From assembly GCA_002726845.1 (NCBI GenBank), contig PBSP01000057.1:1-17015 (forward strand): a DNA stretch of 17,015 nucleotides. The letters run 5' to 3'. Below, piece after piece: positions 1-7,675 of the stretch (within the stretch, counting starts at the first letter, position 1; each line of letters begins with the position of its first letter). The notes under the pieces were generated by a model. That model searched no databases. It was not told the DNA's origin and worked only from the letters and a program-made list of their open reading frames with translations. The DNA comes from Methanobacteriota archaeon (GTDB lineage: Archaea > Thermoplasmatota > Poseidoniia > Poseidoniales > Poseidoniaceae). A program made the position numbers and the translations under genes.

Positions 1-335
1 GCTGATGGAGGATCGACTCTTGGAGGGGACAGGATTGCACTTACAAAAGCGAGCAGGACCACAAGAGCAACCATGAACATTGCAAAGGTGCAGACCCAGA
101 GCGAGACTTCTCCATAGATGCGCCAGAAGCGTCGAGGCTTTGCCATTTTTTCAAGCACGTCAAGACCTTTTTTGGTTCGAACCATCAAGACGAAACCGAA
201 AACACGTGTCGCATTCCACCGATCCAGAACGCCTGCACGTTCCCATCGCTTGAGGAGAAAATACCAGACGAGGATCAGTAGCGGAATGATGCGCCAATCC
301 AAATCGACCGCTCCCAACGATGCTGCCATTGACAT
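1..335 (-). CDS. Site-2 protease (M50) family membrane metalloprotease, N-terminal part, cut by window edge
   Basis: The reverse strand reads openly from an ATG at 335 to the window edge, giving about 111 residues that begin MSMAASLGAVDLDW. A hydrophobic helix (about residues 14-28) is followed by a basic stretch with MVRTKKGLDVLEKMAKPRRF at about residues 52-71, then a second helix (about 78-104) and a Pro-rich turn (SPPRVDPPS). This arrangement matches my memory of the N-terminus of archaeal M50 (S2P-like) proteases, where an 'RTKRG...L.RLARPRRFWR' segment precedes the helix before the HExxH helix. These enzymes cut membrane-spanning substrates inside the bilayer. The zinc motif lies outside the window, so catalytic competence cannot be judged. 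An in-frame TGA lies upstream of a possible TTG start at 356, so ATG 335 is the best start. No Shine-Dalgarno site is seen. It is divergent from the gene at 417. Confidence 0.72.
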   Translation of the reverse strand, partial: MSMAASLGAVDLDWRIIPLLILVWYFLLKRWERAGVLDRWNATRVFGFVLMVRTKKGLDVLEKMAKPRRFWRIYGEVSLWVCTFAMFMVALVVLLAFVSAILSPPRVDPPS

Positions 336-405
336 CGGGAAGGTTCGCTTCCATTTCAATCAATGCACGTGTTCGTGGATGTGAAGGTTCATCAATAGGG
401 ACCGT

Positions 406-410
406 GAGGT
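406..410 (+). promoter_or_regulatory. Shine-Dalgarno site for the gene at 417
   Basis: The bases GAGGT stand six bases before the ATG at 417. An in-frame TGA at 405-407 overlaps the site, so 417 is the first usable start in this frame. Confidence 0.55.
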
Positions 411-416
411 AGAGAT

Positions 417-959
417 ATGCTGCATCGGGCTGCCATTGAATCGTGGACCAGTGACAAGTGGGGGCAGCCCTCGGTTCAAATTGCTGAATGGCTTATTGAG
501 GACAACATCGTTCAAGCGTTTATTCGATTGCAACGTGGAGCTCTCATAATCGATGCAAGCATCGACGAAACCGGTCACTTGCGATGCAAGAACCACTTGC
601 ACATTCCGTTTGATCAGTGGAATCCAGGATCCATACAAGCCAACCGAACTCGAGACTCGCGTGTACGATTTCGACACCGACATGCAGAGATTATTCTCTC
701 AGCACGTTTCAGAGCACCTGAGTGGGGGCAAGCGCTCCTTGAGGAATGGTTGATGGCACAACGCGGTGATGAAGTTCGTCCAAAAAGCTCCGAACAACGT
801 CTTGCAACGATTCGACGCTCCAAAGCAAGTATTGAACGGTATCTAGAGCAATCAAACCTTGAATATGCAGCAGAGATGCTTGAACAAACACAGCGATCGC
901 TTGAGAATGCAGCACGAGAACTGGCACGAAATCCAGCGATTGCAGAAAGTGAAGAGTGA
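417..959 (+). CDS. Hypothetical protein, 180 aa, soluble
   Basis: I do not recognise this protein. It starts at ATG 417 after a GAGGT ribosome site. The first 110 residues alternate short hydrophobic and polar runs with several Trp and Arg (for example EWLIEDNIVQAFIRL and LHIPFDQWNPG), which looks like a small mixed or beta-rich fold. Residues 118-175 are rich in Glu, Arg, Ala and Leu and probably form one or two long amphipathic helices, which may be a coiled coil (RRSKASIERYLEQSNLEYAA and following). There is no signal peptide, membrane helix or cysteine motif that suggests a function; the single Cys is in HLRCKNHL. It is divergent from the site-2 protease gene and convergent with the signal peptidase gene. 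Its TGA directly abuts the stop of that gene. Alternatives on the opposite strand (614-988) lack family resemblance and overlap signal peptidase. Confidence 0.7.
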   Translation: MLHRAAIESWTSDKWGQPSVQIAEWLIEDNIVQAFIRLQRGALIIDASIDETGHLRCKNHLHIPFDQWNPGSIQANRTRDSRVRFRHRHAEIILSARFRAPEWGQALLEEWLMAQRGDEVRPKSSEQRLATIRRSKASIERYLEQSNLEYAAEMLEQTQRSLENAARELARNPAIAESEE

Positions 960-962
960 TTA
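957..962. other. Stop-to-stop convergent junction, zero gap
   Basis: The hexamer TGATTA holds the plus-strand TGA (957-959) of the 180-residue protein gene and the minus-strand TAA (960-962) of signal peptidase I. There is no spacer, so no dedicated terminator fits between the genes and each transcript must extend into the other gene. Confidence 0.9.
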
Positions 963-1955
963 TTCCTCTTCTTCAATCCCCAGCGCAATCAAGTAGGCTC
1001 TTTCCTGCTGCGCTTGTTTGTTCTCGGGAGAAGTCTCGAAGATGCGGCGAACAAGAGGGTCCACAACCATTGGCAACGCCAGAACAGCGCCGATACAAGC
1101 GACCAGGTACATGAGCGAAGATGTGGGAACGTACGTGAGTCCAGGTCCTGAGCCACTTACCATGAGTTTCACCGCTCCGAGCCACGGTACCTCTGCACCT
1201 GCTCGTCCAACAAGCCATTGCTCTTGGACAGGTCCCAACACTGTCCCGTCCATAGTTCGAAGTCCCGACGAACCGTTAACAGCAGCATCACCTTGGTCCA
1301 CAGAACACTTGTTCGCATCACCCAGCGTCAACAATCCGGAGTGCTGTGGAACCCATTCATGGACGACGAGATGCGGTTCAACCCCTGCATGAACGTAACG
1401 TTTGCAATCGTAATATCCAGCCTCAACTCCATCAAAAGAAACGGTGACGTTACTTTGATTCCGGACGTTCGTTCCTGGAACATCCCAGGTGAGAACACAT
1501 GCTCCGTGCTTGCCGTCAATCGCCCATGTAGCGTCGTAACTTCCGCCGTTTGGACACGGATTGCCACCATCAATTGCAGCATAAGCCTCGTTTGGAACGA
1601 CTCGGAGGATTGCCCGATGAATGATTGGTGTTGATTTTTCACCGTTTTTCTTGTAGATGATGACATCTCCTTCCATTCCATGGGATTCATATCCGTAGTA
1701 CGGATTTGAGGAATTTGTTGCTTCAGCAAACGTCACGAGGTTGTCAAATGATGACTTGTGGACAAGAACAAGGTCGCCAGCATCAATACTTCCGATTTCG
1801 CCATCAGGATCGTGAACCATGCTTGATGACTCGACCACAACAAGAGGTGGCATCGATTGTGTGTGGGTGTACAGTGCCGTAATCAGAACAACAATCATAC
1901 CGACAGCGAGCAAAACCTCACGCAGAAGAAGTTTGGTCGAACTTGAGGGTTGCAA
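960..1955 (-). CDS. Signal peptidase I, archaeal type, with enlarged cap domain and C-terminal membrane helix
   Basis: This enzyme removes signal peptides from exported proteins at the outer face of the membrane. A membrane helix at about residues 12-30 is followed by VVVESSSMVHD, where Ser45 is the expected nucleophile. MEGDVIIY (94-101) and TPIIHRAI follow, with His113 replacing the bacterial Lys as in archaeal/ER-type enzymes. LLTLGDANKC then supplies Asp213, with Asp220 as a possible partner. A second helix lies near residues 280-305, and the protein ends in EEEE. At 331 residues it is much longer than typical archaeal versions (about 150-250). The extra sequence between His113 and Asp213 holds Cys134, Cys153 and Cys184, and Cys217 lies just after it, which suggests a disulfide-stabilised cap. 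The start is a TTG at 1953-1955, because an in-frame TGA lies directly upstream and the next ATG falls inside the first helix. It lies 15 bases after the two-helix protein gene, probably in one transcript. Confidence 0.9.
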   Translation of the reverse strand: MQPSSSTKLLLREVLLAVGMIVVLITALYTHTQSMPPLVVVESSSMVHDPDGEIGSIDAGDLVLVHKSSFDNLVTFAEATNSSNPYYGYESHGMEGDVIIYKKNGEKSTPIIHRAILRVVPNEAYAAIDGGNPCPNGGSYDATWAIDGKHGACVLTWDVPGTNVRNQSNVTVSFDGVEAGYYDCKRYVHAGVEPHLVVHEWVPQHSGLLTLGDANKCSVDQGDAAVNGSSGLRTMDGTVLGPVQEQWLVGRAGAEVPWLGAVKLMVSGSGPGLTYVPTSSLMYLVACIGAVLALPMVVDPLVRRIFETSPENKQAQQERAYLIALGIEEEE

Positions 1956-1970
1956 TCAATCGCCACCGTT

Positions 1971-2354
1971 CTAACGACGCAATCCACGCTCTTGAAGAAA
2001 CGCATTCCATCGCTCTTCATGGCCTGCACCAAGTGCTGCAGCAGATCGGTCACCTTCCGAGCGTCGCCGTTTCAATTCAGCCGTGCTGCGAATTTCATAG
2101 ATTTCGTCCAATGTACTAACATGGCCTTTGAAAACCAAAAATTCTGGGGTTACGAAGATAAGAACTGTCGATGCGACAACCAGCAAGGTGATGGCCAATC
2201 CCGTGTATTCTCCCCACTGGCTCGAATCTTGCAGAAACAACAACTGGAACAGGCCGAGGAGAAAGAGGACCACAAAGGCACCGAAAAGGGTTGCAAGAAT
2301 CGAGTATTGTCGTCCGTGTTGTGCCGCCCACCAGCGTGAAATTGGACCTGCCAT
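1971..2354 (-). CDS. Two-helix membrane protein of unknown function, 127 aa
   Basis: I do not recognise this family. The ATG at 2354 is preceded at six bases by TGAGGG, a good ribosome site. A short cytoplasmic-looking N-terminus (MAGPISRWWAAQHGRQ) leads into two hydrophobic segments, at about residues 17-41 and 49-75, joined by a short acidic loop. The C-terminal 50 residues are charged (EIYEIRSTAELKRRRSEGD and following) and end in an Arg-rich motif, QERGLRR. The positive-inside rule places both ends in the cytoplasm. It is the first gene of a minus-strand pair with signal peptidase I, 15 bases apart, so a role in membrane protein biogenesis or as a peptidase accessory is possible. That role rests on context only. 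The gene is divergent from the giant surface-protein gene. Confidence 0.75.
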   Translation of the reverse strand: MAGPISRWWAAQHGRQYSILATLFGAFVVLFLLGLFQLLFLQDSSQWGEYTGLAITLLVVASTVLIFVTPEFLVFKGHVSTLDEIYEIRSTAELKRRRSEGDRSAAALGAGHEERWNAFLQERGLRR

Positions 2355-2360
2355 AATCGC

Positions 2361-2366
2361 CCCTCA
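2361..2366 (-). promoter_or_regulatory. Shine-Dalgarno site for the two-helix membrane protein
   Basis: Read on the minus strand the bases are TGAGGG, six bases before the ATG at 2354. This supports that start. Confidence 0.5.
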
Positions 2367-2450
2367 GGGTAGTCTGTAGGCGCAGTTCTTCAAGACAATT
2401 GCGGAGAATTGCACAGTGTCCTCAAGCCGATGCGTTGATATGCTACTTGG

Positions 2451-2458
2451 AAATAGTA
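2451..2458 (+). promoter_or_regulatory. Possible TATA box for the giant surface-protein gene (leaderless start)
   Basis: AAATAGTA is the most AT-rich octamer in the 126-base divergent spacer (2355-2480). Its centre lies about 26 bases before the ATG at 2481, the usual archaeal distance from TATA box to transcription start. With no Shine-Dalgarno site before 2481, a leaderless or nearly leaderless mRNA is the simplest reading. The match is weak. Confidence 0.3.
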
Positions 2459-2480
2459 AGAGACAGTGGATGTGCGCACC

Positions 2481-5400
2481 ATGCGGAAAGCTTTGTTTCT
2501 CGTTCTGCTGTTTTTCGTCTCTGTGATGGCACCGCTTGCTTCCGCTGCAACGACGGAAACGCAGTTCAAAGGTGGCGCAACCACCTACACAAAGACGTTC
2601 AGCGGGCAAGGCAATGGTTCTGCTGGTGTGATTACGTTCCCATACGGTTCTGAGGTCACTTCAGCACAATTCAATTTCCTCGGTGAGGCCAGCACAACAA
2701 CTTGGAGCAATCTTACCGACAACAGAGATTTTGGTGGCGTGGGTAGCAGTCAATGGACCAACCAACAAACCGGTACGTTTCAGTACGGAACACGCACCAA
2801 TCTTGAGACTGCCAACGACGAGATAGGTCTACGCGGCAATCCAACCAATTCCGTTGTCGACTTCAGGAGAAGCACCGACCTCTCGAACGCTAACTCAGCC
2901 ATCGTCAACACAACCGGCCAATTCGTTGCATTGGGAGATCAAGGCTACAATAGTGTCACAAAGCAATTCACGGACCTTTCCGTATCATCCAGTTCAGGGT
3001 GGAATTACAGAGGTATTGTCGTGCCCGTATCCGAGCATGAAATTCATGCAACTCGATACACCAGTACCTCGATGTATACAGCCCCAACAATTCAAAGATT
3101 CAATGCCACAACAGGAGCGTTGCTTGGAACGGCGAGTCTCAGCACATCGGGTTGTACCACTTCCGTATCCAGTTATTGGTACGATGCAGCAGTTGACCCT
3201 AGCGGAAACATTTGGACGGTCTCCTATTCTTACTACACGCTCACAAAATGGGAGTATCAGCAAATCGATACCAGCAATCCTCCTGATGGGGTAATCGACC
3301 AACACCGATGGCAGTGCTCAAACTACTACAACTACGGATACCCGTACTATCTTTCAGGTGTGGACTTTGATGACAACACCGGGCGTATGTACGTCAGCTA
3401 CTACGATTCCTCAACCTATCCGACCTACAACCGCTACCTCATGGAAGTCAACCCAAGCAACCCGAGGTCGATCAACTCGACGTGGTCGATTGGCTCTGCA
3501 GCGGATTACAAACACAAAACCACGTCGACAGCAGGAAATCCAAATTCGGGGTTGGTTGTTGACTTGCCTCGAGTTATTCTCAACGAATACAACATCCAAG
3601 GATCGCGCCATCACCACTTCAACATGAACGGCTTCATCCTCGAGAAAATGGGAATTCAAGAGATGCAAAATGGCGGCCATTACGGAATCACTCAGATCGA
3701 TGACGATGGAAAAATCTACTTTTCATGCTACCATACGTCGTACTGTAACACCGTCTCTCGGAAAATACACATGTGGGGCGATGGCTCGGTCACGGACGCT
3801 AGGACACCGACTGCAACTTCGACAACAGTCTACGGTCAAACCACGACATCAACCCGCTCGGTTGATCAAATCAAACTTGAGAGTGCCATAGCATACATGC
3901 CAACTGGGACATCTGTTGCGATCGAGGTTTCAAACGACGATGGCACAACATGGAAATCCATCTCCGTTGGTTCAACGAAGACATTTGCCAACAGCGGGAG
4001 CAAAATCACGTGGCGAGCTACCCTCACCGGTACATCGACAGCGACACCCATTCTCGATCAGGTTACTGTTCAATACACAACAAACTATTACACCAGCGGA
4101 AATTTCTACCTGCGATCGAATTACAACAATCCGTTCCCTACCTATGTGGCTGCAACGGTCAATTACAACGTATCCACGCCCACAGGCACTTCGATATCCG
4201 TTCAACTCGGAGGTAGCAGCTCAAGCCTGTGCAGCAGTGGTTTGACGACCTACGGTCAATCTGGACAAACCAAAGCTTTCACAACACCAAGTTATGGATA
4301 CATGTGTCTCCGAGTCTCTTTCTCCACAAGCAATTCAGCTTTCACCCCGGTTCTTGAGGACATCCAGGTTGCGCTTCACAGCAATGCTCCTGAGAACCCC
4401 GGCTTTGAAATTCATACACCGTACCCAATCCCAGCGAATTTCAATCCGCCTCTGACGCCGACGGTTGGATGGAAAGAGAACGGGCCGTTGGTCGGTACCA
4501 AAACCATTGATGCCGTAGGAGCAAGCAATGTCATCATCAAGGCATTCAACGATCGCATCCCGGATACCGGTGCTGGATTTGTCGACATTCCAATCGATTT
4601 GACCTCTGAGAGCAGTGGAATTCTGACCTTGACTTCGTTCAGTGTTACCTACACCATTCAGACGGTCAATCTGGAAATTACAATCCCTGAAGGGGAGGTT
4701 CTCCACGAACGAACCGAGCCGTATGAAGTTGTCACACGTCACATCGTCGGTGAAAGTGCGACCAAAATACAGGAAGCAACCTTGACCCTCATGACCGCAT
4801 CCACAGCCGCAAATCCAACCATGTTCTGGCAAGACGGGGATATTTTCCCATCACCAAACGACCCCGACGGTTATGTTGTCTTGGATGGGAATTCCTATTC
4901 CATTCTGAACAACAGCATCCTCGAAATCCATTGGTTGTTCCGAATTACCAGTGAGTTCCCAGACCAAAGCAACGTGCGATTCAAGACGGGATGTTTAGAC
5001 GACAGCGGCGCATCTGGATTCTCTCCGCTTGATTTGATGAGCGACGAAGGTTTGCGTGTTAACCGAACCTTTGGCCTTGGCTGGTTGAAGGTACGCGACA
5101 ACGAGGGCGACCTTGTTCGCGACGATGTCCCAAACAACGCCTGGGTTGCGGCTGGCGAAACGCTTCATTTCCAAGGAGCGATGTGGTTCATGGATACCAC
5201 GGATGCCCCACTGGACAGCGCATTCGACGTTCGAGTTTCTCGAAATGGGTGGGTTGAATCGACTGCACGAGATACGACGAACATCAACGGCTCGTTCTTC
5301 ATCAGTGTTGTTACACCAAACATCGACGTTCCCGACGGTTTGAGCTACGAGGTTCAAACCTACAACGAACGGAATCCGACGCACGTCATGGCTCCCAACT

Positions 5401-7607
5401 CCGACTGGAGTCGAACCTACCGAGTCGATGCAACACCGCCTGAACGACGCGCCGTGTTCCCAGAAGACGGTTCCTATGAGGCAGGTGTCAATCAACAAGA
5501 CGTCCGGATTCTCGTTCATGACGAGGTCGGTGTTCCGATGGAGCTAACACTCATGTATTGGGTTGAGGCCGATCACGATCTCAATCGCAACGGTATTGCT
5601 GACGACTACGAATATGCAAGCAAGCGCGTTACCAACATGAGCGAAAGCAAAAGCAAGTGGTTCATGACCTCGATCGACCATTCCCGCAATCCAAACATGG
5701 GTCGCGTTTCGTACTACTGGACCGGTGGTGACCAAGCAGGCAATCCAGTGTTTTACACTCAATACGACGACGAGGGTGTCTTGTACAACTTGCAATCCGG
5801 AGCAGGCTTCAATTTCGATGATGCGACGTTCCAGACCAGAAAAGATTCTGCCGCAGTCTTCACCGGCCTTGAATGGGTTGGACACAGCGACAATGAACCG
5901 GTGTTTGCAGGACTTGAACAATCCATAACAGTGGGCTTTATCGATGCAAATACAGCAATCGACTTTGAACACATCTCGCTTGTTTTTGATTTCGAAGGAC
6001 CAAATCCAAGCCGTGATGCACAACGAATTTCCTACTCTGGATTGAACAACACGTTCTGGAGCGAAAGCACCTACATCCATCTCTTGCCCACAAGTACAAT
6101 GCGTGAAACGACCAATGAATCGGGTCTGCCGTGGATCATTGTCACCTACGATTTCGTTTTCGCATGGGATTGGCCCGATGAAGAGATGGGCGATCTTGCT
6201 TTGTTGTTCAAGGAACGCGGCTCTCCCGAAGACAAGCAGTTGTTGATTCTTGAACACACATTCCGCGTTGAGAACGATTTCACCTTATCACCAACCGATT
6301 ACTCGGTTGAAGACGTAAGCGAACCGCGCACCGGTCCGGTTGCTGATGGAACCCGAGTTCGCAAGGACGACAGGCTTGCATTCAGTGGTCGTGTTGTTTA
6401 CGAAGGAAGCAATGTTCCTGCACCACGTGACGTCGGCATTCTTGTCGAGGTCTTTGACGGAGAAAAACTGTGGAGTGATGGCTCATTGACCTCAGATGGA
6501 GAGTATCTCATCGAGGTCCCTCTGGACTCAGCAAAGACCCTGCAGTCATCACCAACACGGACCTGTTTGATTTCGATAACAAACATTCCTGGCCGGGGTG
6601 AAGACATGACAGGCACGCTTGTGTCCACAACCCTTCGTGTCATTGTCGATGATGCAGCGCCACGTGTTGTTCGAAGGATGGCGCCGTTGAACATTATCGA
6701 CGTTTCGCCACTCAACGACCTCAGTTCAATCTACGTTGAATTCCAAGGTTCAGAGGATGCTGATTTGACAGGTTCGGAACAGATGATTCACTGGGTCATG
6801 CGAGATCAAACTCGAACGGTGACCATCGGGGCCGGATCTTCTCTGCTTGGAATGCAACAGGAGGGGCAGACCGTCTACTGGACGGGAGAAGTGGACATCA
6901 CTGCCGGTGGCACAATTGTTCCTCAAGCAGGTGATTTCATCGGATTCTACATGACAGGTTGGGATGCAGCTGGCAATCAATTCCCAGTGGTTTCAAACTC
7001 TGAAGCGAGTCCAATTCCTGAATTGGCGTTTGATGATACGGATTTTGAGCGTCAGTGGGTCCGATTGGGTGCGGTCGGTGCTGAGCTTCGAATCAAATCA
7101 ATCGGCGTTTCGGACGATCACGTCTCACCAGGAACGGACATCGAAATTACAGCAACAGTGATCAACAACGGTGGTCCAACCGACCAGCAATTCAAGGTGG
7201 CGTTCTTTTCAGGCGATTCAGACGAGCCGTTCGATGTCAAGGCCATCGTTGGCATTGAGAGTGGGGAAACAATCCCAATTACGGTCAACTGGGAAGTTGA
7301 AAACGTTGACCGTGTTCGTGTCGAAGTCGATTATGGAAACGTTGTCGTCGAAGTCAACGATAACGACAACACGGCCGAACATGATATCAACATCGCTTAC
7401 GGCCAATACCTCGGTTGGTTGGATTCACCACGTGAGCATCCACTGGCGTGGATTTTCGCTGTATCAACCGTTCTCATTCTCGTTGTTGTTGCAACCGTTG
7501 CAAGCAGGACGGCTGTGGATTTCGGTGACGGTGCTTTCGCAGAGGATGAAGAAATCGATTGGGAAGATGAAGAGGACGACGACGATTACGAAGAGGACGA
7601 TGACTGA
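2481..7607 (+). CDS. Giant secreted surface protein (1,708 aa) with repeated modules, CARDB domain, C-terminal anchor and acidic tail
   Basis: A signal peptide (MRKALFLVLLFFVSVMAPLASA, cut near residue 22) makes ATG 2481 a better start than the in-frame GTG at 2466. Residues about 30-450 are rich in Ser, Thr, Asn and Tyr and contain propeller-like strands: DPSGNIWTVSY near 238, FDDNTGRMYVSYYD near 294 and DDDGKIYFSCY near 409. Two similar beta-sandwich repeats follow at about 462-533 and 540-635. A module of about 405 residues then occurs twice (about 720-1100 and 1126-1505). A Ca-loop-like DLNRNGIADDYE lies near 1031. Residues about 1533-1636 look like a CARDB domain. A membrane helix (about 1652-1677) leads to a 29-residue tail in which 20 residues are Asp or Glu. 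The predicted topology is ectodomain outside and tail in the cytoplasm. It may be a cell-surface adhesin, receptor or S-layer-like protein; the ligand cannot be told from sequence. The gene is divergent from the signal peptidase pair. Confidence 0.85.
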   Translation: MRKALFLVLLFFVSVMAPLASAATTETQFKGGATTYTKTFSGQGNGSAGVITFPYGSEVTSAQFNFLGEASTTTWSNLTDNRDFGGVGSSQWTNQQTGTFQYGTRTNLETANDEIGLRGNPTNSVVDFRRSTDLSNANSAIVNTTGQFVALGDQGYNSVTKQFTDLSVSSSSGWNYRGIVVPVSEHEIHATRYTSTSMYTAPTIQRFNATTGALLGTASLSTSGCTTSVSSYWYDAAVDPSGNIWTVSYSYYTLTKWEYQQIDTSNPPDGVIDQHRWQCSNYYNYGYPYYLSGVDFDDNTGRMYVSYYDSSTYPTYNRYLMEVNPSNPRSINSTWSIGSAADYKHKTTSTAGNPNSGLVVDLPRVILNEYNIQGSRHHHFNMNGFILEKMGIQEMQNGGHYGITQIDDDGKIYFSCYHTSYCNTVSRKIHMWGDGSVTDARTPTATSTTVYGQTTTSTRSVDQIKLESAIAYMPTGTSVAIEVSNDDGTTWKSISVGSTKTFANSGSKITWRATLTGTSTATPILDQVTVQYTTNYYTSGNFYLRSNYNNPFPTYVAATVNYNVSTPTGTSISVQLGGSSSSLCSSGLTTYGQSGQTKAFTTPSYGYMCLRVSFSTSNSAFTPVLEDIQVALHSNAPENPGFEIHTPYPIPANFNPPLTPTVGWKENGPLVGTKTIDAVGASNVIIKAFNDRIPDTGAGFVDIPIDLTSESSGILTLTSFSVTYTIQTVNLEITIPEGEVLHERTEPYEVVTRHIVGESATKIQEATLTLMTASTAANPTMFWQDGDIFPSPNDPDGYVVLDGNSYSILNNSILEIHWLFRITSEFPDQSNVRFKTGCLDDSGASGFSPLDLMSDEGLRVNRTFGLGWLKVRDNEGDLVRDDVPNNAWVAAGETLHFQGAMWFMDTTDAPLDSAFDVRVSRNGWVESTARDTTNINGSFFISVVTPNIDVPDGLSYEVQTYNERNPTHVMAPNSDWSRTYRVDATPPERRAVFPEDGSYEAGVNQQDVRILVHDEVGVPMELTLMYWVEADHDLNRNGIADDYEYASKRVTNMSESKSKWFMTSIDHSRNPNMGRVSYYWTGGDQAGNPVFYTQYDDEGVLYNLQSGAGFNFDDATFQTRKDSAAVFTGLEWVGHSDNEPVFAGLEQSITVGFIDANTAIDFEHISLVFDFEGPNPSRDAQRISYSGLNNTFWSESTYIHLLPTSTMRETTNESGLPWIIVTYDFVFAWDWPDEEMGDLALLFKERGSPEDKQLLILEHTFRVENDFTLSPTDYSVEDVSEPRTGPVADGTRVRKDDRLAFSGRVVYEGSNVPAPRDVGILVEVFDGEKLWSDGSLTSDGEYLIEVPLDSAKTLQSSPTRTCLISITNIPGRGEDMTGTLVSTTLRVIVDDAAPRVVRRMAPLNIIDVSPLNDLSSIYVEFQGSEDADLTGSEQMIHWVMRDQTRTVTIGAGSSLLGMQQEGQTVYWTGEVDITAGGTIVPQAGDFIGFYMTGWDAAGNQFPVVSNSEASPIPELAFDDTDFERQWVRLGAVGAELRIKSIGVSDDHVSPGTDIEITATVINNGGPTDQQFKVAFFSGDSDEPFDVKAIVGIESGETIPITVNWEVENVDRVRVEVDYGNVVVEVNDNDNTAEHDINIAYGQYLGWLDSPREHPLAWIFAVSTVLILVVVATVASRTAVDFGDGAFAEDEEIDWEDEEDDDDYEEDDD
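3868..4386 (+). repeat. Two related beta-sandwich repeats inside the giant surface protein
   Basis: Residues about 462-533 contain PTGTSVAIEVSNDDGTTW and end with ATPILDQVTVQYTT. Residues about 540-635 contain PTGTSISVQLGGSS and end with FTPVLEDIQVAL. The shared frame is a PTGTSxxxxx strand, a polar turn, a central strand containing Arg (WRATL / CLRVSF), then TPxLxxxxV. This points to divergent tandem copies of one sandwich domain, seen at protein level only. Confidence 0.5.
4641..5780 (+). repeat. Module copy 1 of an approximately 405-residue tandem duplication in the giant surface protein
   Basis: Landmarks in order are HWLFRITSEFPD near residue 812, LRVNRTFGLGW near 858, a two-strand macroglobulin-like part with GETLHFQGAM near 893, VDATPPERR near 982 and YWTGGDQAGNPVF near 1078. 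Each recurs in the same order about 401-412 residues later. Module boundaries are approximate. Confidence 0.55.
5860..6990 (+). repeat. Module copy 2 of the approximately 405-residue tandem duplication
   Basis: Landmarks matching copy 1 are VTYDFVFAWDWPD near residue 1218, HTFRVENDFTLSP near 1259, DDRLAFSGRVVY near 1296, VDDAAPRVV near 1389 and FYMTGWDAAGNQFPVV near 1489. The constant offset of these points is the evidence for duplication. Overall identity looks low, so the event is old. Confidence 0.55.
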
Positions 7608-7675
7608 GACCTCATGCATGGACAAATCCTCAAGAAGGGTGGGCAGACAGAACACTCCGCGGGGGTGGGGAGAGT

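Noticed and set aside
160..363. A 67-codon minus-strand frame starting MIEMEANLPDV, possibly the true start of the left-edge gene with a frameshift.
   Set aside because: The neighbouring frame gives a coherent membrane-protease N-terminus from ATG 335 without any frameshift, so no sequence error need be assumed.
614..988. A 124-codon minus-strand frame over the 180-residue protein gene.
   Set aside because: It overlaps the end of signal peptidase on the same strand, is Arg/Ser/Cys-rich, and the plus-strand frame has a proper ribosome site and a clean stop junction.
5544..6257. A 237-codon open frame on the minus strand inside the giant surface-protein gene.
   Set aside because: The plus-strand frame is open for 5.1 kb with a signal peptide, repeated modules and an anchor. 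The antisense frame shows no family motif or ribosome site.
7608..7675. G-rich 68-base spacer before the helicase gene as a possible structured RNA or quadruplex.
   Set aside because: The G runs are uneven and too few on one side for a convincing quadruplex, and no stem pairs well. It may just contain an extended ribosome site.
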